From Adiantum capillus-veneris (taxonomy: Eukaryota > Streptophyta > Polypodiopsida > Polypodiales > Pteridaceae), in NCBI GenBank assembly GCA_014529385.2, contig CM043962.1, positions 86,099,180 to 86,148,679 of the forward strand: a DNA stretch of 49,500 bases. The letters run 5' to 3'. The notes under the pieces were generated by a model. It had not been told where the DNA came from, did not search any database, and was given only the letters and a program-made list of their open reading frames with translations. A program made the position numbers and the translations under genes. Positions 45,536 to 49,500 of this stretch are shown here, one piece after another. Each line of letters starts with the position of its first letter. The first letter of the stretch is position 1.

Positions 45536-46131
45536 TCAAAAAATTTCCTTTTGTCGCCTTTTTTGAGCGTAGATAGAAGCTACTGCTTTTAGGCGAAGCT
45601 CGTCTAGCTTTTCCAGGTCATCTATTCTATCAGAAAGCTCGTGCCCTGTCCACTCTAGATCCTTAGCCACCCTAAAAATTAAAATCAAGAATTCTATTGG
45701 TAAGATAGCATTTAGCCCAAAAACCATGTTATATGGGGTCGTTCCTATTGATGTTTTATATGCTACCCTATATGCCTATAATGTTGAATGCAGCTTCTGG
45801 TCCCAGTCAGTTCTCGACTCAGTTACAATCTTCGTAAGGACCGTGCATATGGTTTTGTTTGTTGCTTCAGCTTGTCCATTTGCTTGTGGATGATACGGGG
45901 CTGATTTCCTATGGATTACCATGAATTCATCTAGAAGGATCTCTATCACTTCATTTATAAAATGTGTGCCTCGATCACTCACAATTTCTATTGGAAATCC
46001 ATATCGTATAAAGACGTATTCATATAGAAATTGTGCCGTGGTCCTGGCATCTGCTTTTTGAGTTGCCTTTGCTTCGACCCACTTTGTTAGATAGTCTGTA
46101 GCCACAACGATGTATTGTGCATGATCTTATA
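45536..46131 (-). pseudogene. pol: Element E integrase core, broken
   Basis: Continues the integrase from the ORF at 46087-49494 after a frameshift at about 46115-46131. The frame 46105-45776 reads A-T-D-Y-L-T-K-W, I-V-S-D-R-G-T-H-F and Y-H-P-Q-A-N-G-Q-A-E-A-T-N; with G-I-D-Y-V-G upstream these supply the D, D and E catalytic residues. A TAG at 45776-45778 is followed in the same frame by the segment to 45536. A second frameshift leads into the C-terminal module. Two frameshifts and one stop make it inactive. Confidence 0.88.
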
Positions 46132-49100
46132 TGCAGGAGGTGAAATGGGTCCGACATAATCAATCCCCCATTTTGCAAAAGCTCTTGCCCCCATCATTGG
46201 TCTAAGCGGCATATCATCTCTTTTAAGTGGTACTTTGGTCCGCTGACAGTCATCACACCGTTTAACGTATTCCTCAGCGTCCATATGTAATGTTGGCCAC
46301 CATATTCCTGCGGCTAAGACAAGTTTTGCTGTCTTATCACCTGAGAAATGGCCTCCACCTACTCCTCCATGAGCTTGCTCCAGGATTATCACATACTCAG
46401 ACTCTGATGCGCAAATCCTAAGCTGGTTGTCTTTACCTCTCTTATAGAGTTGATCTCCTATTAAAGCGTAATCTCTAGCTTCTGTCTCTACAGATTTTTG
46501 ATGAGCTTTTGACGTTCCTTCTGGGAAAGTTCTATTTGTGAGATATTCAACAATATACTGACTCCATTCCGGAGCGATCATTATCTGATATAATGTCGAA
46601 TACTCTGCTGGCGGTTTTGATGAACATACAATACATACAGTGACATAATCATGTACGCTTTCTTTCATTCCTGGCCAATAGACTCCCAATTGTAACAAAT
46701 TCCTATATGTGTTCCTTCTTGAACAATGAAATGTACATTCCTGAACATGTGCTTCGCGCAGATATATATTATATTCCTCAGGATTGATGCATAGTCGTAA
46801 AACATGATCATTTCCCAATTGATACAACCTTCCTGCAACCAATTGAAGATTCTTGGATTGCTGAATAGCAATATGTTTCTGGTTGTATTCTCTTCTATCA
46901 AACTCTCCTCCATAGGTTAATAGGCTAACGACATTTTGAGACCACTTCGGTATCATTTCTATGTTGAACAAGTACGCGTCTGGCATGTCGTCATCCACTT
47001 CTATAGGGTCTTCTCCATTCGTCAATCGCGAAAGATGATCAGCTCTAAGATGTGTTTTTCCTTTCTTTACTACTACCGTGAAGTCGAATTCCAGTAAGAT
47101 AATGAACCATCTCACTATTCTCCCGGTATTGCATGGTTTATTCACTAGGTAGAGCAAGGCTTGGTGATCCGTAAAAAACACAAACTTGTTGGCTAGAAGA
47201 TAGTGCCGAAATTTCTTCACAGCATATATCATTCCTAATCCCTCTCGCTCTGTTGTGGTGTAATTCTTCTCTGCATTGTTGAGCTGTCGACTGACGTAAC
47301 AGATAGGAAAATCTATGCTTCCTTCTTCTGGCTGAGCCAGAATGCATCCTATTGCATATGCCGAAGCATCTATATGCACATGGAATATCTTCTCCCAATC
47401 TGGTGATTTCAAGACTGGAGCAGTAATGAGTGCCTCTTTCAATTTCTTGAATGATTCTTCACACTCCTCTGTCCATTCAAAGTTCACTATTAGCCTGTAA
47501 AGTGGTTGGCCTATTATAGCGTACATGTAAATGAATCGTTTATAATATCCGCAATGTCCCATAAAGCTCTGTACTTGTTTCGCATTGGTTGGTCTAGGCA
47601 TATCCACTATAACTTTTGTCTTCTCTAGATTCGTGGATATTCTGTTTTGTGAGACAATATGTCCCATAATTCTGCCCTGTCGGACCATAAACACACATTT
47701 CTCAGGATTGAGGCAAATGCGATATGTCCTACATTTCTCAAATACTTTTCTTAGGTGTTCTAGATACTCATCTCTCAGAAGAGAATGTACACATAAGTCA
47801 TCCATGTATATTTCTAGAAACAACCTTAAGTATTCTTTGAAAGCATGCGTCATCAGCCTCTGGAAGGTTGCGGGAGCATTGGTTAGACCAAAAGGCATAA
47901 CCCGATAAGCATAAATTCCCCACTCCGTTGCAAAAGTTGTTTTATGTTGATCTTCCGGTGCTATGGCTAGCTGGTTATATCCTGAAAAACCATCAAGAAA
48001 GGAGTATGCTGTTTTCCCTGATACACGCTCTAGAACATGATCAGTTATCGGCAGGGGATAATTGTCCCTAATTGTTGCAGCATTCACTTTCTTTAAGTTG
48101 ACACACACTCGGAGTTTTCCGTTCTTCTTGGGTACCACCACAATCGGAGATACCCAATCGGTGTGTTCAATCTCGTATATGAATTCAGCTTCCATTAGCT
48201 TATCTATCTCTTCTTTGATTCGCTTAGCAAACGTATCATTATATGTGTATGGTCTCTGTCTGCTAGGCTTTGCATCTTGTTTTAGTGGGATTGTGTGTTG
48301 GCATATCGATGGGTCAACTCCTTTTAAGTCCTTATAAGACCATGCAAACACATCCCTGTACTCTCTGAGAAGACTCAAAAGTCTCTCTTCCTCGCCTGGA
48401 GACAAATCTGTGGCTATGTACACCGGTCTAGGTGTCTCTCCTGGAGCTGCTAAATCAACTTTTTTTGCATCCTCCGGTCCGTCATAAGATTCGTTCGCCT
48501 TTCTCTCTCGAATAGGTTGGGTTAATACCACCTTCCTATCCTCTATTGTGAATTTCCTGTAGTGAGAGGGAACATCCATGTTTTCCTTGATTTTGGTGTT
48601 TTCGTCCTCTCCACTCTCAATTTTTGTCGTCCAAACTTCTTTCAGAGTTTTCTTGAGCTCTCTGTACTTGTTTCTACGTTCTAACTTGGACTCCGTGTGT
48701 TCTCTGTTGCGCTTGTTCTTTTCTGATTTTTCTGTTTCAGTTTTCGTTTCATTCCTTTGAACTTGATTTCTTGAGCTTCTTTTGTCTTTTCGTAAGCTCT
48801 TTTGATCATTGCCTCTCATTCTTCCAGAAATCTTGTCCTTAACACAATCTTCCGCCTTTACTAGCATTAGGAATTGATTTTTTCCTCTTATTCTAGGCAT
48901 CGGATTAGTTCTAACCCCCTTTGTTTTTCTCTTTGCTCTATAGCGTTTCTGGCGTTGTTTAGTTTGGTTCGGAAAATCATAAAATCTGACATCCGTTATA
49001 GTTTCTTCGTTTCTGCTTGAATTGTCCGTTGACTTGTTGTCTGCTTCATTTCCCCACTTTGGATGATCGGGAATGTCGTGAAACACCTCTTCTTCATCTT

Positions 49101-49494
49101 CCTTTTCCAGTGTATCGTTCTTTTCAGTTTCTTTTTCGAGTGTAGTTCTCAACATGAAGTACGGAACCACGTCGTACCCGTCCTTGTCGCAAAATTTTGT
49201 TGTGGGACCATCCGGAATTGCACAAACATCTAGGGTTGCTAGAATGTGTGTCCATTCTAATGGTTCAAGCGTGTCCTCTGGAAAGGGTTCTCCTATATAA
49301 GTTTCGTCTTCGATAGCCCTTTCTAAAACATATTCTTCTCGCCTCAGACTTTCACATTTCGAGGCTCCACACATCCATAACTCCTTGGGCTTACCTAACC
49401 AAGCTGGAAATTCGGATCCCGCCAAAGTAGCTGAATCAAAATCCTCTACCGGTGTTCGATTCACATCTTTGTAGCTATGGTCCTTTAGGTTCAC
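46087..49494 (-). pseudogene. pol: Element E pol: linker, RT, RNase H, two integrase zinc domains
   Basis: Open to the right edge, so the Met at 49494 is only the first in view. Residues 1-360 are a charged linker with no D-S/T-G protease site. RT follows from about 48290 (S-P-I-V-V-V-P-K-K-N-G-K-L-R, Y-S-F-L-D-G-F-S-G-Y-N-Q, M-P-F-G-L-T-N-A-P-A-T-F, catalytic Y-M-D-D at about 47800). RNase H is at about 47390-47030 (H-I-D-A-S-A, T-E-R-E-G, T-D-H-Q-A-L, A-D-H-L-S-R). Two tandem H2C2-like zinc domains then occupy about 46956-46604 and 46576-46225. The start of the integrase core (W-G-I-D-Y-V-G-P) is present before a frameshift ends the ORF. Confidence 0.92.
46225..46956 (-). repeat. Tandem duplication of the integrase zinc-binding domain
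   Basis: Unit 1 starts P-K-W-S-Q-N-V-V and has L-V-A-G-R-L-Y-Q-L-G-N-D, L-R-L-C, R-E-A-H-V-Q, G-V-Y-W-P-G-M and V-C-I-V-C. Unit 2 starts P-E-W-S-Q-Y-I-V and has L-I-G-D-Q-L-Y-K-R-G-K-D, L-R-I-C, E-Q-A-H-G-G, G-I-W-W-P-T-L and R-C-D-D-C. Both keep the pre-domain and the zinc part. Unit 2 has the better zinc ligands (H...H-F-S...C-x-x-C); unit 1 also has H...H and C-x-x-C but diverges around them. Confidence 0.8.
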
Positions 49495-49500
49495 ACGTGT

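Larger units (their letters stand above)
36920..49500 (-). mobile_element. Gypsy element E, with displaced protease and accessory ORF
   Basis: A minus-strand Ty3/gypsy element running off the right edge. In its own direction: basic linker, RT, RNase H, two integrase zinc domains, broken integrase core, integrase C-terminus plus protease, polypurine tract, 2.8 kb of non-coding DNA with a palindrome array, an accessory ORF of up to 1,092 codons, a second polypurine tract and a 981-bp 3' LTR. Gag, primer site and 5' LTR are not in the window. Three lesions in the integrase and two stops in the accessory ORF show that this copy is dead. Confidence 0.9.

Overview
The window looks like a block of nuclear repeat DNA from a large plant genome. 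Nearly everything that can be assigned is a transposable element. LTR retrotransposons of the Ty3/gypsy and Ty1/copia types are nested in one another, there is a Helitron-like fragment, and long CT/GA, GT and CA microsatellites occur throughout. No bacterial operons, rRNA or tRNA genes or CRISPR arrays were seen. The plant assignment rests on plant-type primer sites (initiator-Met TGGTATCAGAGC for copia; degenerate Asp-like TGGCGCC...CGGGA for gypsy), an Athila/Tat-like gag and copia polyproteins of plant type. A non-flowering plant (fern or gymnosperm) is a guess, suggested by the divergent gypsy pol and the DUF6570-type Helitron. The species cannot be named from this sequence.

Layout. 1-1036: an LTR-like end with a primer site. 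1037-9772 (minus): gypsy element A, with a 5' LTR, broken gag, a protease and no reverse transcriptase. 9773-16350 (plus): decayed gypsy element F, which also shows only gag and protease. 16581-19032 (plus): decayed copia element D. 19033-31960 (plus): copia element C, split by gypsy element B (20956-25420, 5-bp target duplication CCATT) and by a short-LTR element G (26529 to about 29157). 32000-32800: microsatellite-rich DNA. 32872-34679 (minus): Helitron-like coding fragment. 35380-35598: lone LTR end. 35905-36919 (plus): a possible host gene cut by element E. 36920 to beyond 49500 (minus): gypsy element E.

Element E is the most unusual part. Read in its own direction (right to left) it shows RT, RNase H, two tandem copies of the zinc-binding domain that normally precedes integrase, the integrase core (broken by frameshifts and a stop), and then one ORF joining the integrase C-terminal domain to an aspartic protease with a W-x-P-K repeat tail. 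The usual plant gypsy order has protease before RT. A polypurine tract follows this ORF. Next come about 2.8 kb of non-coding DNA with five copies of a 24-bp palindrome on a spacing near 142 or 284 bp, an 868-codon coiled-coil ORF in the position where env-like genes sit, and a second polypurine tract with the same 12-base core directly against the 3' LTR.

Elements A and B are one family. A keeps gag-protease and the same kind of W-x-P-K tail, and it also has a polypurine tract just after its stop codon. A, B, F and probably G look non-autonomous. C and D encode copia enzymes broken by stops. Limits: domain calls are by eye from motifs, LTR ends are exact only where TG...CA, PBS, PPT or a target duplication agree, and the 5' end and gag of E lie outside the window.
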